Counted from the first letter of the stretch, positions 1-5,591 are shown. The stretch: 5,591 nt of DNA from an uncultured Collinsella sp. (GCA_900550595.1 URTB01000099.1:1-5591), one strand, 5' to 3'. The notes: generated from the letters alone by a model not told the origin. Translations and numbers: made by a program.

Positions 1-824
1 TTGTTGGTCAGGCAGAAGTCGATAAACGCCTTGGCCTCGTCGGCGTGCTCGGAGCTCTCGGCAACGGCACCCGGGTACACGATGGGCTTGTGCGAATCCT
101 CGGGGCACACGAAGGCCTCCTCGATGCCGTCGTAGCGGTAGATGTCAGAGCTGTAGACAAAACCGGCCACGCAGTCGCCCGTAAAGACGTAAGACGCAGC
201 GGTGCCGACCTTGTCGGCCAGGGCAACCTTGTCGGCGAGCTCGGGTGCGTACTCGCCGTCGTCACCCTCGGTGCCGGTATAGAGGCCCACGGAAGCCAAC
301 GCCTGGTTGGCGTACTTGCCGGCAGGAACGGTCTTAGCGTCGCCGATGGCGATCTTGCCGTCCAGGTTCGCGACGTCAGCGATGGCCTCAACCTTGGTGT
401 CGGAGCCCTCGGCACGAATGATCACAAGGTCGTTAACGAACATGTCCTCACGCGTGTCAGCGGCGACGAGCTCGGCGGCCTCGGCGTCGTCCATGGTGCC
501 CTTGGAGGCAGTGATGAGCACGTCGACGGCGGCACCGGCACGCATCTGCTCGACGAGGTCGCCAGAGCCCTTAAACTGCGTATCGGCAAAGGTAGTGCCG
601 GTCTGGTCGGTGTAGAGCTCCTGAACCTCGGGCAGAGCCTTCTCGAGCGAGTTGGCGGCAAAGACTTGCAGCTCGACAGCCTTCTTAGACGAAATCTTAG
701 CGGAGCCGGCATCGGAGCCGGTCGACTCAGGCTCCTTGTTACCGGAACAGCCGGCAAGCCCAAGGCCAGCAGCGGCGACAGCAGAAAGCGAGACGAATCC
801 GCGGCGAGAAACCATATCGACCAT
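1..824 (-). CDS. modA: Molybdate ABC transporter substrate-binding lipoprotein ModA (3' end cut by window edge)
   Basis: ModA captures molybdate (often also tungstate) outside the membrane and delivers it to the ModBC permease/ATPase. The visible 274 residues run off the left edge without a stop. The N-terminus has a twin-arginine-like motif (S6-R7-R8-G9-F10), a short hydrophobic stretch and a lipobox L23-A24-G25-C26, so the mature protein should be a lipid-anchored lipoprotein, plausibly exported by Tat. Family landmarks: VFAANSLEKAL (54-64, first oxyanion-binding Ser near S59), FKGSGDL (84-90, second Ser S87), VPAGKYANQAL (166-176) and GFVYSSD (221-227, ligand Tyr near Y224). Only a few C-terminal residues should be missing compared with usual ModA lengths. 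The ATG at 824 is chosen because AAAGGG (831-836) lies 6 bases upstream; the in-frame ATG at 815 would be 15 bases from it. Extra cysteines occur at 218, 240 and 271. modB and modC would be expected beyond the left edge, but this is not visible. Confidence 0.93.
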   Translation of the reverse strand, partial: MVDMVSRRGFVSLSAVAAAGLGLAGCSGNKEPESTGSDAGSAKISSKKAVELQVFAANSLEKALPEVQELYTDQTGTTFADTQFKGSGDLVEQMRAGAAVDVLITASKGTMDDAEAAELVAADTREDMFVNDLVIIRAEGSDTKVEAIADVANLDGKIAIGDAKTVPAGKYANQALASVGLYTGTEGDDGEYAPELADKVALADKVGTAASYVFTGDCVAGFVYSSDIYRYDGIEEAFVCPEDSHKPIVYPGAVAESSEHADEAKAFIDFCLTN

Positions 825-884
825 GTTCAACCCTTTCGAACGCCATACCCGGGCACCCCACCGCGGGCTTTATTCTGTTACTAG

Positions 885-890
885 ATTATA
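885..890 (-). promoter_or_regulatory. modA: Probable modA promoter -10 box
   Basis: The minus strand reads TATAAT here, a perfect -10 hexamer, about 60 bases upstream of the modA start codon. This predicts a leader of roughly 50 bases. No good -35 is found at 16-18 base spacing; the minus strand offers CACAAA or TCACAA around 908-914. A strong -10 with a poor -35 fits a regulated promoter. The leader contains a GC-rich patch (848-867) but is too short for a molybdenum-cofactor riboswitch. Confidence 0.6.
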
Positions 891-891
891 C

Positions 892-932
892 TTAGGCGCG
901 AATAATGTTTGTGATAATTACTTCTCGCCTAA
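892..932. promoter_or_regulatory. Operator-like imperfect inverted repeat upstream of modA -10
   Basis: On the plus strand TTAGGCGCGAA (892-902) is followed after 19 bases by TTCTCGCCTAA (922-932). The arms are reverse complements at 10 of 11 positions. The dyad starts 2 bases upstream of the modA -10 box and covers the spacer and -35 region. The arm centres are 30 bp apart, close to three helical turns, so bound proteins would sit on nearly the same DNA face. The AT-rich spacer and 19-base loop argue against an RNA hairpin terminator. The location suggests a transcription-factor site, perhaps molybdate-responsive, but the arms do not resemble the AT-rich E. coli ModE site as I know it. Confidence 0.5.
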
Positions 933-981
933 TAAATTTCTTTTACCGATAACCACGAGACGGCCCGCACTGTCGCTGCAT

Positions 982-1016
982 AAAAAAGGCGGAGCAGCCC
1001 GTAAGGTCGCTCCGCC
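982..1016 (-). terminator. Intrinsic terminator of the moeA-mogA operon
   Basis: On the minus strand a perfect 8-bp stem, GGCGGAGC (1009-1016) with GCTCCGCC (988-995), encloses a 13-base loop with some inner pairing potential. It is followed immediately by six T residues (982-987). The stem begins 13 bases after the mogA stop codon. This is a textbook Rho-independent terminator and separates the moeA-mogA transcript from the modA unit downstream. Confidence 0.93.
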
Positions 1017-1029
1017 GCAGGTAAACCGC

Positions 1030-1509
1030 TTATTTGGCGTGCCCGCCGCCCGCCGTCATCTGGGCCGCATGCTCCAGCTGGTCGCTCACGGCCTCCCAGC
1101 TTTCGCGGGCCGCTTTCGTGGATCCCGGAAAGTTGATGACAAGCGTATACCCACGCTGCATGCACACGGCGCGCGAGAGCATAGCGCGGCGCGTCTTAGT
1201 CATGGAGTACGCACGGATTGCCTCGGCAATACCCGGCACATCGCGGTCGCAGACGGCACGCGTCGCCTCGGGCGTCACATCGCGCATCGAAAGCCCCGTG
1301 CCGCCGCAGGTGAGCACGACATTGGCGTGGCACTCATCGGCGGCTTCCACAATGGCATCACCGATCTCGCTGGCGTCGTCGCGTACGACCACATGTGAGG
1401 AGACCGTCCAGCCCTGCGCCACGATGAGCTCCTCGAGCGCAGCGCCCGCCTCGTCCTGGGCAAGATCGCGCGTATCCGAGCACGTCACAATCGAAATCTT
1501 CAAGTCCAT
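1030..1509 (-). CDS. mogA: Molybdopterin adenylyltransferase, MogA/MoaB family
   Basis: This enzyme adenylates molybdopterin with MgATP, giving MPT-AMP, the substrate used by MoeA for molybdenum insertion; it acts in the cytoplasm. The 159-residue protein is a single MoCF-binding domain, typical for the family. The N-terminal beta strand leads to T9-C10-S11-D12. The signature TCGGTGLSMRDVTPEAT spans 67-83, containing the glycine-rich MPT-binding loop and D77 in the conserved RDVTPEAT. The second signature INFPGSTKAARESWEAV spans 125-141. The ATG at 1509 is chosen because the family's N-terminal strand starts there and a perfect AGGAGG lies 6 bases upstream; a longer reading to 1602 would overlap the moeA 3' end and adds a non-homologous basic stretch. 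It lies 10 bases after moeA in the same operon. The length and fold do not fully separate MogA from MoaB, but pairing with MoeA supports the adenylyltransferase role. Confidence 0.92.
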   Translation of the reverse strand: MDLKISIVTCSDTRDLAQDEAGAALEELIVAQGWTVSSHVVVRDDASEIGDAIVEAADECHANVVLTCGGTGLSMRDVTPEATRAVCDRDVPGIAEAIRAYSMTKTRRAMLSRAVCMQRGYTLVINFPGSTKAARESWEAVSDQLEHAAQMTAGGGHAK

Positions 1510-1515
1510 AGCATT

Positions 1516-1521
1516 CCTCCT
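1516..1521 (-). promoter_or_regulatory. mogA: mogA ribosome binding site overlapping moeA stop
   Basis: The minus strand reads AGGAGG, 6 bases before the mogA ATG. Its first two bases lie within the moeA TAG stop codon (1520-1522), so ribosomes ending moeA translation are placed directly on the mogA start. This fixes the mogA start and suggests translational coupling of the two enzymes. Confidence 0.88.
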
Positions 1522-2782
1522 ATAGCACCGTGCCCTCGGGCAGGTCGACACGCACGACATCCACGACGTCGCCCGCCTTGAGGTCGCACGGTCCTTCGTC
1601 AATGCGCAGCAGGCAGTTGGCCCGCTGCATCGTGCCGAGCAGCGCCGAATTCTGCGACTTGGCCTCGGTCACCAACAACTCACCGGTCTCGGGGTCGCGC
1701 AAAACCGTGGCGCGATCGAAGAAGCGGCGGGGCTGTCGCTTTTTCACGCCGTGCGTGAGTGTCGCCTGCTGCACGGGACGCGCACCCTCGGCAAAGCCGC
1801 GCATCTTGCGGATCGCCGGACGGGCGAGCATCTCAAAGCCCACATACGCCGCGGCCGGATTACCTGAAAGCCCCAGGTAGGGCTTACCTCCGAGCAAGCC
1901 AAACGTGATGGCCTTGCCCGGACGCATCGAGATGCGGTCAAACAGCACCTCGCCCTCGCGCTTAACCAACGCCGTCACGTAGTCGTAGTCACCCGCCGAG
2001 GCGCCACCGCTCGTAATGACAAAATCGCACTCCTGCACGGCACGATGCACCAACTCGGCAATCGCCTGCTCATCATCGAGCGCAATGCCGTAGAACACGG
2101 GCTCGGCGCCGGCATCGAGTGCTTCGGCCATCAACGCCGACGAGTTGGAGTCGCGAATCTGCCCGCGCGCCGGCACGTTGCTCGGTGCGACCAGTTCCGT
2201 GCCCAGCGAGATGATGCCCACACGCGGGGCAGTGTGCACCTTCACGCTCGCGTATCCGGCGCTCGCCAGCAGACCCGCGCCCGCCGGAGCCACGACCTCG
2301 CCGGCGTGCATCACGACATCGCCGGCATGGGCCTCCTCGGCGGCAGAGCGAACGTTCTCCCCTACCTTGGCAGGCACCGAGAAGCGAACGTGCGAGCCCT
2401 CGTTGCCATCGCCGTCGAGCACGTCGACGATCTCGTATTTCACCACGGCATCGGCACCCTCGGGCACTGGCGCGCCCGTCATGATGCGGACCGTCTCGCC
2501 CGCGCCGATTGTGTCCTCGAACACATGGCCCGCGGCCTCATGTCCGATAACGTCGAGCGTCACCGGCGCCTCGCCAGATGCCTGCGCCAAGTCCGCCGAA
2601 CGCACGGCATATCCGTCCATAGCGCTGTTGGCAAACGGCGAGATGTCGATATCGGCCACCGCGTCCTCGGCCAAGGGAAAACCAGCCGCCTGCCACACGG
2701 GAATCTCGACGAGATCGGTCGGAGCAACATGCGACAGAACAATCGACTGCGCGTCCTCCAGCGGAATGAGTTTCTCTGCCAT
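1520..2782 (-). CDS. moeA: Molybdopterin molybdenumtransferase (Mo insertase) MoeA
   Basis: MoeA takes MPT-AMP made by MogA and inserts molybdate to give active molybdenum cofactor in the cytoplasm. The 420-residue length is normal for bacterial MoeA. Domains in order: N-terminal MoeA domains at about 5-165, with DISPFANSAMDGYAVR (46-61, key Asp D56) and IMTGAPVPEGADAVV (100-114, conserved T102); MPT-binding MoCF domain at about 187-325, with SLGTEL (192-197), QIRDSN (208-213), SGGASAGDYDYV (258-269, D265/D267) and MRPGKAITFG (286-295); then GLSGNPAAA (304-312) and a C-terminal beta domain at about 335-415. The usual GLPGNP reads GLSGNP, a variant I believe occurs in other anaerobes. The ATG at 2782 is preferred over the in-frame GTG at 2788, because that GTG overlaps the ribosome binding site AAGAGG. 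It is the first gene of the moeA-mogA operon and is divergent from the CLC gene. Confidence 0.96.
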   Translation of the reverse strand: MAEKLIPLEDAQSIVLSHVAPTDLVEIPVWQAAGFPLAEDAVADIDISPFANSAMDGYAVRSADLAQASGEAPVTLDVIGHEAAGHVFEDTIGAGETVRIMTGAPVPEGADAVVKYEIVDVLDGDGNEGSHVRFSVPAKVGENVRSAAEEAHAGDVVMHAGEVVAPAGAGLLASAGYASVKVHTAPRVGIISLGTELVAPSNVPARGQIRDSNSSALMAEALDAGAEPVFYGIALDDEQAIAELVHRAVQECDFVITSGGASAGDYDYVTALVKREGEVLFDRISMRPGKAITFGLLGGKPYLGLSGNPAAAYVGFEMLARPAIRKMRGFAEGARPVQQATLTHGVKKRQPRRFFDRATVLRDPETGELLVTEAKSQNSALLGTMQRANCLLRIDEGPCDLKAGDVVDVVRVDLPEGTVL

Positions 2783-2787
2783 ATGCA

Positions 2788-2793
2788 CCTCTT
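2788..2793 (-). promoter_or_regulatory. moeA: moeA ribosome binding site (decides start)
   Basis: The minus strand reads AAGAGG, followed by 5 bases and the ATG at 2782. The upstream in-frame GTG (2786-2788) uses the last G of this site, so it cannot be served by it; the ATG is therefore the better start. Just upstream the leader can form a 6-bp GC stem (2801-2806 with 2816-2821, 9-base loop) without a T-run, so it is not a terminator. Confidence 0.7.
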
Positions 2794-2839
2794 AATGCCA
2801 CGGCGCACAACAGGGGCGCCGATTCTTTATGCTTGTCTC

Positions 2840-2845
2840 AGTATA
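2840..2845 (-). promoter_or_regulatory. Possible moeA-mogA promoter -10 box, overlapping an opposite-strand TATAAT
   Basis: The minus strand reads TATACT (5 of 6 match to consensus), about 58 bases before the moeA ATG. No convincing -35 appears at 16-18 base spacing. The plus strand reads a perfect TATAAT at 2842-2847, overlapping the same bases, so RNA polymerase might initiate in both directions here. The plus-strand start would give the CLC gene an additional leader of about 140 bases. Evidence is motif only. Confidence 0.4.
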
Positions 2846-2957
2846 ATCCCCCGATGCGCGACCACGACTTGGCCTGTACCCGCAAATACACCTGTCGGCC
2901 GCAAGCCGCGAAACAGAATGGAAACCAACCCACCGTTTCGTCGCGTTTGCCGCGTTC

Positions 2958-2963
2958 TATAAT
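2958..2963 (+). promoter_or_regulatory. Probable CLC gene promoter -10 box
   Basis: A perfect TATAAT lies 29 bases upstream of the CLC start codon. The predicted transcription start near 2970 gives a leader of only about 23 bases. The -35 region is poor (GTTTCG at 2935-2940 with 17-base spacing). The short leader makes the alternative upstream TTG start at 2966 unlikely and leaves no room for a riboswitch from this promoter. Confidence 0.6.
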
Positions 2964-2982
2964 GCTTGCGTTGCAACCTAAA

Positions 2983-2988
2983 AGAGGG
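2983..2988 (+). promoter_or_regulatory. Ribosome binding site of the CLC gene
   Basis: AGAGGG lies 4 bases before the ATG at 2993 and supports that start over the in-frame TTG at 2966, which has no such site. Confidence 0.75.
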
Positions 2989-2992
2989 ACGT

Positions 2993-4414
2993 ATGGCTCA
3001 TAACGACAAACCCGAAAGCGCAAACGAGGCGCAGGATCATTCCCAGCCGCTCGACGACGGCGGCTTCTTCTCCCTTAATGACGTCATCATGGCAGGCAGG
3101 CAACAGCTCACCCGCTCCGAGCATCTCTTGGCTGCCGACACGCGCCGCAACGCCCGCAACCTACTCGCGAGCGCCAAGTTGCTCGTGCTCGTCGTCATCG
3201 TCTCGCTCGCCATGGGCGTTGCCGCTTGGGCGTTTTTGGCCTCGCTGAATATCGCGACCGACTATCGCGAGCACCATGCGTGGGTCTACGCGCTGCTTCC
3301 CGTTGTGGGCATTGCCACCGCATGGGTGTACAAAAACCACGGCCTTGCCGCCAAGCGTGGCAACAACCTGGTCATCGACTCCGCCCTGGGCACACGCCTC
3401 ATCCATATGCGCATGGCCGTCCTCACCTTCGTCTGCTCCACGCTCACGCACCTAACGGGCGGATCGGCCGGTCGCGAGGGAGCCGCGGTACAGATTGGCG
3501 GCACCATCGCCAGCAACATCTCGAGCCTCGCCCACCTCAAAAAGCATGACCACCACGACCTCATGCTCGCCGGCATCTCGTCGGCCTTTGGCGCCGTATT
3601 CGGTTCGCCCCTTGCCGGAGCTTTCTTTGGCATGGAGATGTGCTTTATCGGCAAGATCGACTACACTGCGGGCATCTACTGCCTGGTCGCCTCGTTTACC
3701 GGCTACTTTACGTCGCTTGCCTTGGGAACCGAGTACGAGGCGAATGTCATCGCCAGCGTTCCCGCCATGACGCCCAAAACGGTCGTCATCGTTGTTATCA
3801 GCGCCATCATCTTCGGTCTGACGGCACGCCTCTTTGCCTGGTCGGTTCGAACCGTCAAGAGCCTGTACGGTCGCTTTATCACCAATTACCTCGTTCGCGC
3901 ACTTATAGGCGCACTCGTGGTTTTGGCCGCCTATGCCCTCCTCGACGCCTGGGACTACGCCGGCCTTTCCACGTGGCTTTCCGGCGCCGGATTTGCCGGC
4001 AACACCACCCTGGCGGACGCAGTCATCAAGTTGGTCGTCACAGCGCTTACCCTGGGCGCGGGCTTCCAAGGCGGCGAGGTCACGCCCCTGTTTGGCATCG
4101 GTGCGGCACTCGGTGCCTGGATCGGCTGCCTTACCGGGCTCGATCCCAGTTTTCTGGCGGCTCTCGGCATGCTCGGCGTGTTCTGTGCCGGCCTCAACGT
4201 GCCCATCACCACCTGCATGATGGCCATCGACCTGTTCCACGGCACGGCCGCCGGGTTCTTTGTCATCGTGGCCTTTATCAGCTACCTAACCGGCGGACAC
4301 CGCGGCGTGTACCCCGCCCAGCGCATCATCTCACCCAAGCGCCGCTCGCTTATTGTGGATGAGGGCGGTACGGTAGCGGATGCTATCGAGCGCCACAACG
4401 ACCTGATAGAGTAG
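2993..4414 (+). CDS. CLC-family anion transporter, probably CLC-F type fluoride/proton antiporter
   Basis: This is a multi-spanning CLC membrane protein of 473 residues without CBS domains. A hydrophilic, acidic N-terminal tail of about 60 residues precedes the first membrane helix (about 62-84); hydrophobic helices continue to about 434. Anion-pathway motifs: RGNNLVIDS (122-130) where canonical CLCs have GSGIP; GGSAGREGAAVQIGG (156-170) with the external gating glutamate E162; FGSPLAGAFFGMEM (203-216), where the position of the inner proton glutamate of E. coli ClC (E203) appears to be M216; GGEVTPLFGIG (360-370) in place of GxFxP; and GVYPAQR (438-444), where Y440 probably matches the central pore tyrosine. 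The GNN and GGEVTP motifs are, from memory, those of fluoride-exporting CLC-F proteins, so fluoride efflux is inferred rather than chloride transport. The substrate remains unproven, and many databases would call this a voltage-gated chloride channel family protein. It is divergent from moeA and upstream of a lipid kinase gene. Confidence 0.9.
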   Translation: MAHNDKPESANEAQDHSQPLDDGGFFSLNDVIMAGRQQLTRSEHLLAADTRRNARNLLASAKLLVLVVIVSLAMGVAAWAFLASLNIATDYREHHAWVYALLPVVGIATAWVYKNHGLAAKRGNNLVIDSALGTRLIHMRMAVLTFVCSTLTHLTGGSAGREGAAVQIGGTIASNISSLAHLKKHDHHDLMLAGISSAFGAVFGSPLAGAFFGMEMCFIGKIDYTAGIYCLVASFTGYFTSLALGTEYEANVIASVPAMTPKTVVIVVISAIIFGLTARLFAWSVRTVKSLYGRFITNYLVRALIGALVVLAAYALLDAWDYAGLSTWLSGAGFAGNTTLADAVIKLVVTALTLGAGFQGGEVTPLFGIGAALGAWIGCLTGLDPSFLAALGMLGVFCAGLNVPITTCMMAIDLFHGTAAGFFVIVAFISYLTGGHRGVYPAQRIISPKRRSLIVDEGGTVADAIERHNDLIE

Positions 4415-4488
4415 ACGTAATAATCGCCGTGCAGCCACAATCAGGGGCAATTCGACCTGAGCGCGACCGCACCGTCACGTCATACGCC

Positions 4489-4493
4489 GGGAG
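4489..4493 (+). promoter_or_regulatory. Ribosome binding site of the lipid kinase gene (decides start)
   Basis: GGGAG lies 7 bases before the ATG at 4501. The alternative in-frame GTG at 4429 has no recognisable site and would add 24 residues without family similarity. The 86-base gap after the CLC gene (4415-4500) holds no terminator and no clear promoter; a weak 5-bp hairpin (4441-4445 with 4456-4460) lacks a T-run. Confidence 0.6.
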
Positions 4494-4500
4494 TCGCCCC

Positions 4501-5463
4501 ATGCACACAACTGATTTTGGTCGCACGCTCATCATCGCCAACCCAGCCGCCCAGTCAGGTGCGGCACACGAAGTTGCCGAGCGCCTGCAACGATTTTTGG
4601 ACATGACTGCACGCGCATCCCAGTTTGACCTGGTGTTGACCGAGCGCATGGGACACGCCAAGGAGCTGGCCGCACAGGCTCAGGGCTATCGCACCGTTAT
4701 CGCCCTTGGCGGCGACGGCGTGATTCACGAGGTCGTCAACGGACTTATGACGCAAGAGCAGGACGCCCGCTCCGCTCTTGCCATCCTACCCGTGGGTTCC
4801 GGCAACGATTTTGCCCAGACGCTCGGTATCGAAGATTTCTCCGGCAAGGATTTTGGCGCGCTGCTCACCTGCGAGCTGCAGCGTCAGGACATCGGGCGCA
4901 TTCGCTCGTGGAGCCCTGCGAGCGGCAGAGGCGAGGCTACCGTTGAGTACTACGACCAGACGCTTTCGGTCGGCATCGATGCCGCCATCGGCCTTGGCAC
5001 CACCGAACTGCGCAAAAAGACTGGCTTGACGGGCGCGCCGCTCTACACCCTCTCGGGACTTGAGCAGTTTGGCCTACGCTATCGCAACTACCCCATGACA
5101 GTCAGCTTTGACAGCGCGCCCGCCGAGCGCGTAAGGGCGATCATCATGGCAATTCAGCTGGGCCCCACCTATGGCTCGGGCTATCGCATCTGTCCCGATG
5201 CCGATCCCTGCGACGGCATACTCGACGTCTGCTACGCCTGCGGCCCCGTCCCACGCGCGGTTGCCCTGCCAATGTTCCTTTCGGCCAAAGACGGCCACCA
5301 TACCAAACTGCCGCCGATTCGCATGCGCCACTGCCGCCATGCCGAACTCACGTTCGAGGAGCCCGACTACCCCATCCAAGCCGACGGCGAGCCCGTTGTC
5401 GCCTCGCGCATCGAGGTGGACATCCTTCCCGCCGCCCTCGAGGTCTGGCACCCAACCCGCTAG
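4501..5463 (+). CDS. Diacylglycerol kinase family lipid kinase (DagK/YegS-like)
   Basis: The product is a soluble, membrane-associated lipid kinase that would phosphorylate diacylglycerol or a similar lipid with ATP, recycling it as phosphatidate for phospholipid synthesis. Its 320 residues match the usual size of about 300. The N-terminal nucleotide-binding domain has IIANPAAQSG (11-20), ALGGDGVIHEVVNGL (68-82, GGDG at 70-73) and LPVGSGNDFAQTLG (96-109). The C-terminal beta-sandwich domain has the conserved SVGIDAAIG (156-164), CPDADPCDGILDV (231-243) and IQADGEP (292-298), whose DGE (295-297) should hold the catalytic base. In the PDADPCDGILDV segment a cysteine (C237) stands where many relatives have a first aspartate of a DDG. 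No signal peptide or membrane helix is seen. The gene follows the CLC gene by 86 bases with no terminator between, so co-transcription is plausible. The exact lipid substrate cannot be read from sequence. Confidence 0.92.
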   Translation: MHTTDFGRTLIIANPAAQSGAAHEVAERLQRFLDMTARASQFDLVLTERMGHAKELAAQAQGYRTVIALGGDGVIHEVVNGLMTQEQDARSALAILPVGSGNDFAQTLGIEDFSGKDFGALLTCELQRQDIGRIRSWSPASGRGEATVEYYDQTLSVGIDAAIGLGTTELRKKTGLTGAPLYTLSGLEQFGLRYRNYPMTVSFDSAPAERVRAIIMAIQLGPTYGSGYRICPDADPCDGILDVCYACGPVPRAVALPMFLSAKDGHHTKLPPIRMRHCRHAELTFEEPDYPIQADGEPVVASRIEVDILPAALEVWHPTR

Positions 5464-5496
5464 CCACCCCTATTTCACCGCAACTTATTGAGAAGA

Positions 5497-5591
5497 TCAT
5501 TCCTCCCCGCCCGGCTTGCGACGGTTCGCCTTTTTCATGGCGTTGAAGTGCTTGTCATTGAGCCTGCGCTGGCGAGAGCGCTGAGGCACCT
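5497..5591 (-). CDS. C-terminal fragment of an unrecognised basic protein (5' end outside window)
   Basis: A minus-strand frame is open from the right edge to a TGA at 5497-5499, giving 30 visible C-terminal residues. The segment is very basic (10 Arg/Lys), includes RRLNDKHFNAMKKANRRK, and ends PGGEE. It converges on the lipid kinase gene, with 33 bases between the stop codons and no hairpin terminator visible in that gap. The frame is chosen because the other two minus frames have stops within the 95 bases or no gene-like character. I do not recognise the family; a basic tail is compatible with nucleic-acid or ribosome binding, but that is only a guess. Confidence 0.45.
   Translation of the reverse strand, partial: VPQRSRQRRLNDKHFNAMKKANRRKPGGEE

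Noticed and set aside
45..884. Long open frame on the plus strand (about 279 codons) opposite modA
   Set aside because: It is antisense to the clear ModA reading, lacks recognisable motifs and a ribosome binding site, and long antisense frames are common in GC-rich genes.
825..884. Molybdenum-cofactor riboswitch in the modA leader
   Set aside because: The leader predicted from the -10 box is only about 50 bases and has just a GC-rich patch; the Moco motif needs a much longer multi-helix structure.
2045..2962. Long plus-strand open frame opposite moeA
   Set aside because: It is the antisense shadow of a strongly conserved MoeA, with His/Arg-rich low-information translation.
3452..4240. 262-codon minus-strand open frame inside the CLC gene
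   Set aside because: The composition (Gly/Asp/Ala/Arg-rich) is the mirror of membrane-helix codons; the CLC motifs on the plus strand are decisive.
4441..4460. Hairpin TCAGG/CCTGA between the CLC and kinase genes as a terminator
   Set aside because: The stem is only 5 bp with a 10-base loop and no T-run follows on either strand.
5440..5502. Small minus-strand gene starting at the ATG after GGGGAGGA near 5500
   Set aside because: The GGAGG is only one base from the ATG, too close to serve it, and the frame runs antisense into the lipid kinase gene; these bases fit better as the 3' end of the edge gene.
1..5591. Mobile element, CRISPR, phage defence or toxin-antitoxin system
   Set aside because: No transposase, integrase, direct-repeat array, nuclease or small toxin-like gene pair is visible; the genes are housekeeping metabolism and transport.

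Overview
The window reads as an ordinary chromosomal stretch of a high-GC bacterium. The GC-rich third codon positions, the Tat-type lipoprotein signal and the style of the molybdenum-cofactor proteins suggest an actinobacterial gut anaerobe, possibly Coriobacteriia such as Collinsella. That taxonomic guess is inference from protein flavour, not from a marker gene. There are six protein genes, two of them cut by the window edges, and no RNA genes, CRISPR arrays, insertion sequences or phage genes.

Left half, minus strand: two molybdenum transcription units face left. moeA (1520-2782) and mogA (1030-1509) form a tight operon. The mogA ribosome binding site overlaps the moeA stop codon, and a strong intrinsic terminator follows mogA (982-1016). 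Downstream lies modA (1-824, 3' end outside the window), a molybdate-binding lipoprotein of an ABC importer, with its own promoter. A long imperfect inverted repeat (892-932) lies directly upstream of the modA -10 box and looks like an operator. Together these genes bring in molybdate (ModA), adenylate molybdopterin (MogA) and insert molybdenum (MoeA), so the cell presumably makes molybdoenzymes encoded elsewhere.

Right half, plus strand: a 210-base divergent intergenic region separates moeA from a CLC-family anion transporter gene (2993-4414). The transporter's motifs (GNN, GREGA, GGEVTP) resemble the fluoride/proton antiporter branch (CLC-F) rather than canonical chloride CLCs, but no fluoride riboswitch is visible upstream. 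A diacylglycerol-kinase-family lipid kinase gene (4501-5463) follows after 86 bases in the same direction. At the right edge, a minus-strand gene converges on it; only its basic 30-residue C-terminus is visible and I do not recognise it.

The most useful second looks are the modA operator-like dyad, the CLC-F-like assignment without a riboswitch, and a possible bidirectional promoter with overlapping -10 boxes between moeA and the CLC gene. I found no convincing sign of a wholly new multi-gene system.
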